Source of the DNA: an uncultured Saprospiraceae bacterium
Lineage (GTDB): Bacteria; Bacteroidota; Bacteroidia; Chitinophagales; Saprospiraceae
Direction of reading: 5' to 3'
Length of the DNA stretch: 64,000 bases
NCBI GenBank assembly: GCA_937980645.1
Contig: CALJPQ010000022.1
Location: forward strand, 62,001-126,000
A program made the position numbers and the translations under genes. This document shows, one piece after another, positions 26,823 through 35,057 of this stretch. Positions within the stretch are counted from its first letter, which is position 1. The number at the start of each line of letters is the position of its first letter. The notes beneath the pieces were generated by a model. That model was not told the DNA's origin, ran no database searches, and saw only the letters and a program-made list of their open reading frames with translations.

Positions 26823-27021
26823 TTAGGGCCAAATGTGGCCTTAAGCCCGTGGGCGAGGGGCCAGTCCGCTGGGGGGTAGGGCTGGTCTCCTCACCACAAT
26901 TACAGAGGAATAACCCAGGCTTGCTGCGCGCGGTAGTAGGGAAGCATCAAGCGCGAAAGAAGCAGCAGGCATTCGATTTCAAAGTGCGGGGCGACGCTGG
27001 CGGCAGTCAGCGTCGCTTTTT
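26823..27021 (+). ncRNA. Candidate structured RNA ending in an intrinsic terminator
   Basis: Four helices follow one another on the plus strand: 26823-26844 (9 bp, tetraloop AATG); 26849-26897 (about 16 bp, GGCCAGTCC with GGGCTGGTC plus an outer GAGG/CCTC and GTG/CAC); 26923-26966 (GCTGC plus GCGC pairing across a bulge); and 26991-27016 (GCGACGCTG/CAGCGTCGC) followed by TTTTTG. The last is a good intrinsic terminator, yet no plus-strand protein gene precedes it. I do not recognise tmRNA, RNase P RNA, SRP RNA or a riboswitch class. The 5' end is undefined. Confidence 0.35.
26991..27021 (+). terminator. Intrinsic terminator without an upstream protein gene
   Basis: A 9-bp perfect stem (26991-26999 with 27008-27016) with an 8-base loop and five T residues, oriented on the plus strand. 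It would end a transcript arising within 26586-26990. Confidence 0.6.
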
Positions 27022-27105
27022 GCATTAGGGCGTATCCGACGCCGCTATCTTTGTCGTTGATAGGGCCATTTGCCGTTTGGCCTGAGCAAGGCCCTTGCAT
27101 TCTCC

Positions 27106-29355
27106 ATGCGCCGTTACCGCACGTTGCTGTATTACTCTTTTCCGTTTCAGCTGGTGGTGCTGCATTTTCGCAACCACCTGATGCTGGTGGCGCTATGGTT
27201 GTTCATGGGGCTACTGATTACGGGGCACATTGGCCACTTTTTTGGGGTGTACCACCTGTTGCTGACGCCGGAGTATTTGGGTGAGGTGAACTTTTGGAGC
27301 TTCCTGCTCACCGGAGCGGCTTGCGGTGCCTTTTTTCTCATCTGGAATTTGACGACGTACCTGCTGTGCTCGCACCGGTTTCCGTTTCTGGCTACACTGA
27401 AGGCTCCGTTTACCCTTTTTTCGCTGAATAACAGCGTTTTCCCTTTAATTTTCGTCATCGTTTACGTCAGTACGTCGGTGATTTTTCAGGTGCGCGACGA
27501 ACTGGCCAGTTTCTGGGATGTGATAAAGAATATCGCTGGGCTGCTCATCGGCATGGGGTTAATGCTGGGCTTTCTGGCGGCCTACCTGCATTTGACCAAC
27601 AAAGACCTGGCTTCTATTCTGAAGGCTGGCGATCTGACGCCCAGACCCGGCAGCCGGCTGTTGGCGCCAGGGGCTCACGTGCCCACGTTGCGCGAAATTC
27701 GGAGCGGCGCCACCGCCTGGCGCGTGGATACGTATCTGACGGAGCGCTTGCATGTGCGCTTAGTGCGCAGTATCGCCCATTACGACCGGCGGCTGTTGTC
27801 CAAAGTTTTTCAGCAAAACCACCTCAATGCGGTATTGGTGCAGCTCATCGCTCTGCTGGTTATCATGTTCCTGAGCTTGTTCATGGAGCAGCCCTGGGCG
27901 CGTATTCCCACCGGCGCTACTATTTTTTTGCTGGCCAGCATGTTTATGGCCCTCTTTGGTGCCATTGTCTATTGGTTTCGGCGCTGGGCGGTACTGGTTT
28001 TTCTTGCCTTAATAGCAACCATTAACATCATCACCGGCTGGGGGCTGTTTTACTATCGCAACCGCGCCTACGGTATTGACTACACCGACGAGCACCGGAC
28101 CGCCTATACACACGAGCAACTCGAGCGCCTGTGCGCGCCCGACACCATCGCGCGCGACCTGGCCAATACTCGACGTATCCTGAACCGATGGGCCGCGCGC
28201 AACCGAGGTCCCAACGGCGAAAAACCCAAAATGGTGCTCGTGTGCGTCAGTGGCGGTGGCATGCGCTCCGCCGTATGGACGATGCACGCCCTGCAACAGG
28301 CCGACCGGGCCACCCAGGGCCGCCTGATGCGCCACTCCGTCCTCATCAGCGGTGCCTCGGGCGGCATCCTCGGCGCCGCCTATTGGCGCGAACTTTACCT
28401 GCGCCAACAATTAGGCGAAGACGTGGACCACAATCACCCCCAACACGTGGCCGAAATCGGTGCCGACCTGCTCAATGCCGTTAGCTTTGCCATCCTGACC
28501 AACGACCTGTTCTTCCCGTTCCGAAAATTCCAGTCCGGCAACTTCACCTACCGCAAAGACCGGGGCTACCTGTTTGAATACCAGCTTAACGAAAACTGCC
28601 GCGGACGCCTCAACCGCCGATTGGCCGATTACAGACCCTACGAAAAACAGGCCCACATCCCGATGATGATCGTCTCGCCCTTCATCATCAACGACGCTCG
28701 CCGCCTGCTCATTAGCCCGCAAGGCGTCTCCTACCTGATGCGGCCACCCGGAACCCCGGCCAGCATCCAGCCCGAAATTGACGCTGTGGACTTCGGACGC
28801 CTCTTCGCCCACCAGCAGGCCGACAGCCTCGCCTTCACCTCAGCCCTGCGCATGAACTGCTCCTACCCGCTCATCCTTCCACCCGCATGGCTGCCCACCG
28901 ACCCACCCATAGAGGCTATGGACGCCGGCTTTCGCGACAACTATGGCATCGCTACCGCCGCCCGCTTTGCCCATGCGCTGAGCGACTGGATACAAAACAA
29001 CACCAGCGGCGTCGTCATCCTGCAGGTCCGATGCTGGGAAAAACGGCGGCCCATCGAAGCCAGTACCTACAAAGGCATCGTCGAAAACATGCTCTCCCCC
29101 TTCAGCGCCGCCGCCAGCCTGACGGCCATGCAGGACTTCGAACAGGACAACACCCTGGCCCTCCTGCGCGACCTGCTCGGACCCAACCACCTGCAAGTCA
29201 TCCGACTGGTTTATCGCCCGCAAAACAAAGAAAACGAGGCCTCTATGAGCTTCCACCTCAGCAAACGCGAAAAACGCGACATCCTCGACGCCATACGCGA
29301 CCCCGATGTACAACACGGCCTGCAACAACTGCGCCGCTTATTGGCCCAGCGTTGA
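27106..29355 (+). CDS. Integral-membrane patatin-like phospholipase
   Basis: 749 residues from the ATG at 27106 (a TTG at 27070 is in frame but less likely). The N-terminal 320 residues hold several transmembrane helices (about 20-45, 70-100, 115-140, 150-175, 255-275, 280-305, 310-330). The patatin domain follows, with the oxyanion loop G383-G-G-M-R387, nucleophile Ser418 in GASGG and catalytic Asp606 in MDAGFRDNYG. Members hydrolyse acyl groups from phospholipids. Base use differs between the two halves: G/T-ending codons in the membrane part, C-ending codons in the catalytic part. Alkaline phosphatase follows 23 bases later. Confidence 0.85.
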   Translation: MRRYRTLLYYSFPFQLVVLHFRNHLMLVALWLFMGLLITGHIGHFFGVYHLLLTPEYLGEVNFWSFLLTGAACGAFFLIWNLTTYLLCSHRFPFLATLKAPFTLFSLNNSVFPLIFVIVYVSTSVIFQVRDELASFWDVIKNIAGLLIGMGLMLGFLAAYLHLTNKDLASILKAGDLTPRPGSRLLAPGAHVPTLREIRSGATAWRVDTYLTERLHVRLVRSIAHYDRRLLSKVFQQNHLNAVLVQLIALLVIMFLSLFMEQPWARIPTGATIFLLASMFMALFGAIVYWFRRWAVLVFLALIATINIITGWGLFYYRNRAYGIDYTDEHRTAYTHEQLERLCAPDTIARDLANTRRILNRWAARNRGPNGEKPKMVLVCVSGGGMRSAVWTMHALQQADRATQGRLMRHSVLISGASGGILGAAYWRELYLRQQLGEDVDHNHPQHVAEIGADLLNAVSFAILTNDLFFPFRKFQSGNFTYRKDRGYLFEYQLNENCRGRLNRRLADYRPYEKQAHIPMMIVSPFIINDARRLLISPQGVSYLMRPPGTPASIQPEIDAVDFGRLFAHQQADSLAFTSALRMNCSYPLILPPAWLPTDPPIEAMDAGFRDNYGIATAARFAHALSDWIQNNTSGVVILQVRCWEKRRPIEASTYKGIVENMLSPFSAAASLTAMQDFEQDNTLALLRDLLGPNHLQVIRLVYRPQNKENEASMSFHLSKREKRDILDAIRDPDVQHGLQQLRRLLAQR

Positions 29356-29366
29356 CGAGGACGCCG

Positions 29367-29374
29367 TACTTTTG
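29367..29374 (+). promoter_or_regulatory. -7 element (TACTTTTG) four bases before the alkaline phosphatase start
   Basis: TACTTTTG matches TAnnTTTG and lies in the 23-base gap after the patatin stop. It predicts an independent, leaderless transcript. Confidence 0.5.
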
Positions 29375-29378
29375 GCAC

Positions 29379-30509
29379 ATGAAATACCTCATCCTTCTCT
29401 CCGCTATTGTGCTGGCGTTCCAGAGCAGCCGCTGGCGCTCGAACCCCGCAAACCTGGACATCGCTCCGGAACCCGCCGCCGCCACCCGCCTGCCACGCAA
29501 CATCATTCTTCTCATCGGCGACGGCATGGGCATCGCCCAAATTACCGCCGGCATTTACGCGCGCGCCGACAAACTCCACATTGAGCACCTCCCTATTACC
29601 GGCCTGATGAAAACCCATTCGGCCAAAAACCTCATCACCGACTCCGCTGCTGGTGCCACTGCTTTTGCCTGCGGATGCAAAACCTTCAACGGCGCCATCG
29701 GCGTGGACGCCCAAAAAAGGCCCTGCCGAACTATCCTGGAAGACGCCGCCGCTGCCGGTATGGCCACGGGTCTGGTCGCCACCTCCAGCATCACACACGC
29801 CACACCGGCCGCCTTCATCGCCCACGTCAGCAAACGCTCCGAAATGGAAGAAATCGCTCCCTTCTTCCTCAAAACCCGCATAGACTTCTTCATCGGCGGC
29901 GGCCTCAGCTACTTCAACCAGCGCACTGACGGGCGCGACCTGTGCCGCGAACTGCAGGCCAAAGGCTTCGATATCCACACCTACCAGCAGCGCACCCTCC
30001 AACAGTGCCGCCCCGACCCGGCCCGACCCTTCGCCTGGTTCTCGGCCGACAAGGAACCTGAAGGCGTCCACAAAGGCCGCGACTATCTGCCCTTAGCCGC
30101 CCGCATCGCACCGCCCTTCCTGGCCCAACGCAGCGAAAAAGGCTTCTTCCTCATGATAGAAGGCTCCCAAATTGACTGGGCCTGCCACAAAAACAACGGC
30201 GAACAGGCCGTACAGGAAATGCTCGACTTCGACAACGCCATCGGCGAAGTGCTCCAGTTCGCCCAACAGGACGGAAACACCTTAGTCATCGTAACCGCCG
30301 ACCACGAAACCGGTGGCATGGCCCTGTTGCGCGGCAGCGATAAAAAAGAACTGAAAATCAAGTTTTCTACCCTCAACCACACGGCTACGCTGGTGCCCGT
30401 CTTTGCTTATGGCCCGGGCGCCGAGGCCTTTAGTGGCGTCTATGACAACACTGACCTGCACGCCAAAATGAAAGCACTTTTGCAATTGGGCACCGTAGAG
30501 GCGCGCTGA
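29379..30509 (+). CDS. Alkaline phosphatase
   Basis: 376 residues from the ATG at 29379. A signal peptide (MKYLILLSAIVLAFQSS) exports it. The metal and nucleophile signature is present: Asp48 in LLIGDGMG, active-site Ser89 in ITDSAAGATAFACG, the THATPAAF segment, EGSQIDWACHKN, and the metal ligands in TADHETGGMA. It matches the alkaline phosphatase superfamily (PhoA/PhoB-type of Bacteroidota), releasing phosphate from monoesters outside the inner membrane. The enzyme is slightly short, so it is a compact form. ppk1 in the same window suggests stored phosphate is also important. Confidence 0.92.
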   Translation: MKYLILLSAIVLAFQSSRWRSNPANLDIAPEPAAATRLPRNIILLIGDGMGIAQITAGIYARADKLHIEHLPITGLMKTHSAKNLITDSAAGATAFACGCKTFNGAIGVDAQKRPCRTILEDAAAAGMATGLVATSSITHATPAAFIAHVSKRSEMEEIAPFFLKTRIDFFIGGGLSYFNQRTDGRDLCRELQAKGFDIHTYQQRTLQQCRPDPARPFAWFSADKEPEGVHKGRDYLPLAARIAPPFLAQRSEKGFFLMIEGSQIDWACHKNNGEQAVQEMLDFDNAIGEVLQFAQQDGNTLVIVTADHETGGMALLRGSDKKELKIKFSTLNHTATLVPVFAYGPGAEAFSGVYDNTDLHAKMKALLQLGTVEAR

Positions 30510-30536
30510 AGGCTCTGCACACACGCATACACACCA

Positions 30537-30588
30537 GATTTGGCGAGGCGCCCGCCTCGTCGAAATCTATTCCCAGGGTTCCACCCTG
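30537..30588. repeat. Two adjacent hairpins, REP-like
   Basis: A 14-bp imperfect hairpin (30537-30550 with 30553-30567, one wobble pair and one bulge, loop CC) is followed by a 6-bp hairpin CAGGGT/ACCCTG at 30574-30588. They lie after alkaline phosphatase in a 298-base gap that shows no further gene. They may act as a terminator or be a degenerate palindromic repeat. Confidence 0.45.
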
Positions 30589-30796
30589 ACTTCCACCCAG
30601 CCCCCATTCAACATCCTAACAGGGCGCACATAAGAAGGTTTTTTTGAGAAAACACCCGCCTCTGCGGTACTCTGGGAGCGCTCCTGCTTTCCATGTCCTC
30701 TTGGCGTCTGCCTTTTCAAAGCGCCAACCGTTGGAAAAAATCCTCTTGGATGCGGAGCCAGCGCATTTTAGCGCTATATTGTCTGCGCAAACAGAA

Positions 30797-30805
30797 TAGC
30801 CTTTG
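30797..30805 (+). promoter_or_regulatory. Near-consensus -7 element (TAGCCTTTG) two bases before a start codon
   Basis: TAGCCTTTG has one extra base relative to TAnnTTTG and ends two bases before the ATG at 30808. A leaderless message is likely if it is used. Confidence 0.35.
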
Positions 30806-30807
30806 TC

Positions 30808-31437
30808 ATGAAAAAAATCGTCGCTTCCCTGTTATTCATCGCTCTGGCGTACACCCTGGTGCTGGCTCAGTCCTTCAAAGGGCGCCTCATGCTCAACCTG
30901 CACAATTACGCACCGCATATTCCTTACGATTTCAACCTCCCCCTGTCGGGCAATGCGTTTGGGTTTACCGTGCGAACCGAAAAGATCAGCCGCGGGCGTT
31001 CTTCGGATGAGCTGAAAACCAGCCAATTAGGCGCTTCGTTGAGCGCGCATTATTTTTTTGCGAAAAACCTTTCTGCTGGCCTCAACCTTAGCGGCAGTAC
31101 TCTGAGTGTACGGGGCATCTTTTCGAGTTTTTCCGGCAGCATATACACGGTTGGGCCGGAGTTGCGGGGGTATCTGCCGGTGGGCTGGCGCACGTATCTG
31201 CAGGCCAGTGTGCAGATGGCCTGGGGCCGTATGTTGTACAGCGACCGGGCCGATATGCGTCTCCGCCGGCAGAGCCTGGCGCTGGGGACGGTGTTTTTCC
31301 TCAGAGACTACTTAGCTTTCAATGCCGGTGTTGCGCAGGGCGGTCACCGCTTTCGCGGTGATTATGAGGAGAAGGAAACGGAAGTCTCCAGCCGTGGGCT
31401 GACGTTTGATGTGGGCGTTTCGCTATTTTTCCGATAG
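30808..31437 (+). CDS. Outer-membrane beta-barrel protein
   Basis: 209 residues. A signal peptide (MKKIVASLLFIALAYTLVLAQ) leads into a short motif SFKGRLMLNLHNYAPHIPYDFNLPLSGNAFGF and then eight or so amphipathic strands (LGASLSAHYFFAKNLSAGLNLSG, TYLQASVQMAWGRMLY, LALGTVFFLRDYLAFNAGVAQGG), ending with the aromatic terminal strand TFDVGVSLFFR. This fits the porin/OmpW-like barrel family with a C-terminal Phe signature. No enzyme function is suggested. It is monocistronic and faces the thioredoxin gene. Confidence 0.7.
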   Translation: MKKIVASLLFIALAYTLVLAQSFKGRLMLNLHNYAPHIPYDFNLPLSGNAFGFTVRTEKISRGRSSDELKTSQLGASLSAHYFFAKNLSAGLNLSGSTLSVRGIFSSFSGSIYTVGPELRGYLPVGWRTYLQASVQMAWGRMLYSDRADMRLRRQSLALGTVFFLRDYLAFNAGVAQGGHRFRGDYEEKETEVSSRGLTFDVGVSLFFR

Positions 31438-31513
31438 GAAGGAAGCGATAGGGTTTGTGCCTTTTCGCGGTTTTATCCCACTGGCGGGCAGACCAGATGG
31501 TACTGTGGTGGGT

Positions 31514-31843
31514 TCAGGCCTGGGTGGGTGGTGTGAGCGTCTGTTGCTCGGCAGCGCGGATGACCTGCAGCAGACCTTCTTTGGTGAGCGTGCCGGCATG
31601 CCGCCACAGCTCTTTGCCGCGTCGGAAGAGGATGAGAGTAGGCACACCCATGACGCGCTGCTGTACGGCTAAGGAGGTGCATTCGTCCACGTCTATTTTT
31701 TCGAGGTGCAGGCGGTCGGAGAGTTCGGCCTGCACCTCGTCGAGCATGGGCATCATGGCCCTGCACGGGGCGCACCACGTGGCGTGGAAGTCCACTAATG
31801 TCAGCGTATTGGCGCTGATGAGGGTTTCAAAATCGAGTATCAT
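31514..31843 (-). CDS. Thioredoxin-family protein with a WCAPC active site
   Basis: 109 residues from the ATG at 31843, normal thioredoxin length. The redox pair is Cys24/Cys27 in WCAPC, instead of the usual WCGPC; the Ala variant is known but less common. The cis-Pro region GVPTLILFRRGKE is intact. No signal peptide, so it is a cytoplasmic disulphide reductase. It lies 33 bases downstream of the FG-GAP protein gene on the same strand, which is probably a transcriptional link rather than a functional one. Confidence 0.93.
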   Translation of the reverse strand: MILDFETLISANTLTLVDFHATWCAPCRAMMPMLDEVQAELSDRLHLEKIDVDECTSLAVQQRVMGVPTLILFRRGKELWRHAGTLTKEGLLQVIRAAEQQTLTPPTQA

Positions 31844-31876
31844 AGGCCGGATAAAGGCGCGAAGGCGGTGCAAAGT

Positions 31877-34165
31877 TCACCATTTCACAAAGGAAGCCTG
31901 TTCGCGGCGTTCGCCGTCGGGTGTGTGCAGGTGGAGGTGATACAGGCCAGGTGCCCAATCGGAGACTGGGATGAACTGTGGTGCATTGGCGGCGGTGCTT
32001 CCTTGAGCTGCTAAGCGGCCCAGGGCATCGCGGATGGACCACTGGAAGGGCTGGCCGATGGGCCACTCGAGGCGCAGGCTGTGGCGCGCGGGGTTGGGCC
32101 ACAGGGCAACGGCGGGTGTGGCAGCGGGTGTGGGTGTCTGTGTGCTGACGGTACAGTCCTTCAGCTCGGTGCGAAAGATGGACAGGCCACCGCGCAGGTT
32201 GCCAACGACGACTTCCAGCCTTCCGTCGCCGTCTAAGTCGCCGAAGGCGGGAGAGGAGCGTTCACCTTCGTCCACATTGCCCCAGGTTTTGGAGACGATG
32301 GGAAAGGCGGCGTCGGTGGGGCTGAGGCCGATATAGGCTTCGAGTGTGCCGTCTAAGTTGCCGCAGACCACCCATCGTTCGCCGTTGGGCTGGGTAATGA
32401 CGGCCGGGCGGCTGAAGCCCACGCCGATGGGGGTGCGCGTGTCAATGGCACCCAGACGGCTGATGGTGGGCTGGGTGCCAAAAATGGGGTTGTCGGGCGC
32501 GCCGATGTTTCGGAAATAGGCAATGGAGCCGTTGCGACGGCCCACAACGATGTCCATAGCACCATCCTGGTCCACATCCACGATGAAGGGTGCGCTGAAG
32601 GTGCCGGTGTTCAGGCTGGCCCACATGGGGCGGAAGTCCTGTTGCAGTTGCATGGGCTGGCTTGGCCCAGCGGTATTGAGGAAGCAGTAGAGACCTGAGG
32701 CATTGCTACCGATGAGCAGGTCGAGGTCGCCGTCGTTGTCTAAGTCGCCAAAGGCGGGGGCATAGTCGCTGCTGATGTTGGCGTAGGCCGAGAGGCCCAG
32801 CCAGTCGCTGTTCGTCAGTTCGAAGCGGGGCGCTGTGGGCGTGCCGGTATTGAGCCACAGGTAGAGTGTGGCCGTTCCGATGGGGCTGGTGGTGTAAAAG
32901 CCGGCGTTGCCCACGACGATGTCGAGCAGGCCGTCGCCGTTCACATCGGCGATAGCCGGATGGGTGGCGCTGCCCACGTCAATCATGTCGCCGACTAAGA
33001 AGCGGCGGTTTTCCAGTTCAAAGTAGTGGCCTACGGTGGCCGTGTTTTCGTAAAGCCACACATTGTTGCGATCTTCACCGCCATAGCGGGTGTTGGGGGC
33101 GACGATCATATCGCCTTTACCGTCGTTATTGACATCTACGTAGTAAGCGCCCGGGAATTGCGGCAGGTCCACCGGCGTGCTATACGAGGGAAATGTGGCG
33201 TCCTGTTCGGCCATCCAGGCCTGTTGAGGGGTGCCGTAATTGATCATTTGGTTGAGGCAGCGGAAGGAGACGTCGCCGCTGACCATTTCCAGGTCGCCGT
33301 CGCCGTCGTCGTCGTAGAGCATGAGGGTAGAGCCGGGGTGTCGCTGTTTTTTGCGCGCATCGGCGGGGTCGCTGGCGAAAAAGTCCACGCACGTATCGGG
33401 GCGCGGGCTGAGGTTGTTCTGACAGCCGTTCAGGCCAGTTTCGAAGAAGCGGCCCCAGCAGCGGTCTTCTACCACAAAATGGAGGCTATCGCGGCCAAAG
33501 CCTTTTTCTACGGAGGTGTTTTTGACCCACCACACGTGGCCGCCGACAACGCCCTCGAAGGTCAGGATGTCTAAATCGCCGTCGCCGTCCACGTCGGCGA
33601 TGCCGGGCACGTCCGTTTGGGCAATGACTAAATTGAGCCACGCGCCCGGGATGACAGAGGGGTAGTAGATCAGCGCATTGTTGCAGTTGGAACAACCCGG
33701 ATAATGGAAGATAAAGGGTCTGAATTTGAGCGTGTTGTTTTCAAAATAGCCCTGAAAGACCTGCATTTCCTGCGATCCCGGAGCTAGCGCGTAGCAAAAG
33801 ATGTCGGCGGCGCCGTCGCCGTTGAAGTCGCGCAGCACGGCGTACTCGCGCAGGCGCGGGAGGTGGCAGGCGTATTCCGGAGCGTACCGGTAGCTGATGG
33901 TGTTGGGTTTGCCTTCGTTGAGGAAGGTCAGGAAGACGTCGCCAGCCCGGTCGAAGATGACCAGGTCGAGTATGCCGTCCTTGTTAAGGTCGGCAGCGTT
34001 GAACTGTGGAGCATTGAGCCCACCCGCAAAAGCGTATGGCAAAAGGCGCCCGCCCTGCACAGCGGGAAAGTTGAGCGCGGGGAACTGCTGTTGGCTGAGG
34101 AGGTTGCCCGACAGGAGCAGTGCCGCGGCCCAATTGCAGAGAGCAAGAAACCGATATTTCATCAT
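31877..34165 (-). CDS. FG-GAP/VCBS repeat protein with T9SS type A sorting domain
   Basis: 762 residues. After a signal peptide (about 1-25), repeated FG-GAP units carry Ca-binding D-x-D/N-x-D-G loops (DLNKDGILD, DVDGDGDLD, DDDGDGDLE, DVNNDGKGD, DVNGDGLLD, DLDNDGDLD, DVDQDGAMD, DLDGDGRLE), forming a predicted beta-propeller. The C-terminus (ALWPNPARHSLRLEW to YHLHLHTPDGERREQASFVKW) is a T9SS type A sorting domain. It should be a surface or released protein, perhaps for adhesion or ligand binding; no catalytic motif is seen. The promoter TAAGTTTG is 39 bases upstream. Confidence 0.88.
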   Translation of the reverse strand: MMKYRFLALCNWAAALLLSGNLLSQQQFPALNFPAVQGGRLLPYAFAGGLNAPQFNAADLNKDGILDLVIFDRAGDVFLTFLNEGKPNTISYRYAPEYACHLPRLREYAVLRDFNGDGAADIFCYALAPGSQEMQVFQGYFENNTLKFRPFIFHYPGCSNCNNALIYYPSVIPGAWLNLVIAQTDVPGIADVDGDGDLDILTFEGVVGGHVWWVKNTSVEKGFGRDSLHFVVEDRCWGRFFETGLNGCQNNLSPRPDTCVDFFASDPADARKKQRHPGSTLMLYDDDGDGDLEMVSGDVSFRCLNQMINYGTPQQAWMAEQDATFPSYSTPVDLPQFPGAYYVDVNNDGKGDMIVAPNTRYGGEDRNNVWLYENTATVGHYFELENRRFLVGDMIDVGSATHPAIADVNGDGLLDIVVGNAGFYTTSPIGTATLYLWLNTGTPTAPRFELTNSDWLGLSAYANISSDYAPAFGDLDNDGDLDLLIGSNASGLYCFLNTAGPSQPMQLQQDFRPMWASLNTGTFSAPFIVDVDQDGAMDIVVGRRNGSIAYFRNIGAPDNPIFGTQPTISRLGAIDTRTPIGVGFSRPAVITQPNGERWVVCGNLDGTLEAYIGLSPTDAAFPIVSKTWGNVDEGERSSPAFGDLDGDGRLEVVVGNLRGGLSIFRTELKDCTVSTQTPTPAATPAVALWPNPARHSLRLEWPIGQPFQWSIRDALGRLAAQGSTAANAPQFIPVSDWAPGLYHLHLHTPDGERREQASFVKW

Positions 34166-34204
34166 GAAACGAGTAGCAGATGTGCATAAACTTTATTGAA
34201 CGTG

Positions 34205-34212
34205 CAAACTTA
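34205..34212 (-). promoter_or_regulatory. -7 element (TAAGTTTG) of the FG-GAP gene
   Basis: The minus-strand octamer TAAGTTTG fits TAnnTTTG, 39 bases before the start. No good -33 match is seen. Confidence 0.45.
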
Positions 34213-34303
34213 TCGCATGGGTTTCAGCTAACGGCTCAAAAGCGCGCTTTTGCCCAAAATAGGCAGGAGTCGCAGGGAATGGTTGACAGGCGGGCCAATC
34301 GTT

Positions 34304-35008
34304 TTAGAGTTTCCCTTCGTCGGCGAAGCTGTAATAGGCGCCTTCGCCGACGATGATGTGGTCGAGTAGGGGCAATTGCAGGGCTTTTCCGACAGTTTTT
34401 AAGCACTGCGTGAGTTCGATGTCGGGCTGGCTAGGGCTTAGGCTGCCGCTAGGATGGTTGTGTACGGCGATAATGGCGGTGGCCTGGGCGATAAGCGCCT
34501 TTTGAAACACGATTTTAGCATCTACGGTGGTGGCGTGCATGCCGCCGCTGCTGATGCGCTCGTGGCGGATGACCTCGTTGCGTCGGTTGAGCATGAGGAG
34601 CCAGAATTCCTCGTGGTGCAGGTCGGCAATCAGGGGGGCTATGTAATGGTAGGCATCGCGGCTGCAGGTAATGTGCGGTCGCTCGCGCAAGTCGGCCACC
34701 TGGCGGCGTCGGCCCAGTTCAAGGGCGGCGACGATGGTAATGGCTTTGGCTTCGCCCATGCCTTTGAATTGCTTGAGGTCGTGGATGCTGCGACGGCCCA
34801 GCTCGTGCAAGTTGTTGTGTACAGACTTGAGAATTTCGCGGGCCAGGTCAACGGCGCTGATGCCTCGAGTGCCGGAGCCGAGCAGGATGGCCAGCAGCTC
34901 GGCGTCGGAGAGCGCCTCGCGGCCTTTGAGCAGCATCTTTTCGCGCGGGCGGTCTTCTTCTGCCCAGGCGTTAATGGGGCGATATTCGGGAGGGTCGCTT
35001 TTCGCCAT
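34304..35008 (-). CDS. radC: RadC-family (JAB/MPN domain) protein
   Basis: 234 residues from the ATG at 35008, chosen because MAKSDPPEYRPINAWAEEDRPREKML aligns with the conserved RadC start. An N-terminal helix-hairpin-helix part (ELGRRSIHDLKQFKGMGEAKA) is followed by a JAMM metal motif (HNHPSGSLSPSQPD). The historical link to DNA repair is doubtful; members are found near mobile or competence functions in many bacteria, and the enzymatic role is unclear. It is divergent from kdsD, the two starts being only 49 bases apart, so their promoters overlap. Confidence 0.92.
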   Translation of the reverse strand: MAKSDPPEYRPINAWAEEDRPREKMLLKGREALSDAELLAILLGSGTRGISAVDLAREILKSVHNNLHELGRRSIHDLKQFKGMGEAKAITIVAALELGRRRQVADLRERPHITCSRDAYHYIAPLIADLHHEEFWLLMLNRRNEVIRHERISSGGMHATTVDAKIVFQKALIAQATAIIAVHNHPSGSLSPSQPDIELTQCLKTVGKALQLPLLDHIIVGEGAYYSFADEGKL

Positions 35009-35034
35009 GCCGGTGCTTTTGAGCTCAAAGGTGA

Positions 35035-35042
35035 TACTTTTG
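35035..35042 (+). promoter_or_regulatory. -7 element (TACTTTTG) of kdsD
   Basis: TACTTTTG lies 15 bases before the ATG at 35058, within the 49-base gap to the divergent radC gene. Confidence 0.55.
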
Positions 35043-35057
35043 CGCACATTTTCCAAC

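Larger units (their letters stand above)
26586..27105. other. 520-base intergenic region with many hairpins
   Basis: The gap lies between htpG (minus) and the patatin gene (plus). It contains a short palindrome at 26704-26723 (AGCCTGTGC/GCACAGGCT), then a run of hairpins ending in a terminator-like stem at 26991-27016, and a -7 element TATCTTTG at about 27045 that probably serves the patatin gene. I see no convincing protein gene in it. Confidence 0.6.

Noticed and set aside
26900-27100. 66-codon minus-strand frame in the htpG-patatin gap
   Set aside because: It overlaps the terminator-like hairpin and the patatin promoter, and starts with no recognisable signal. The region is better explained as non-coding.
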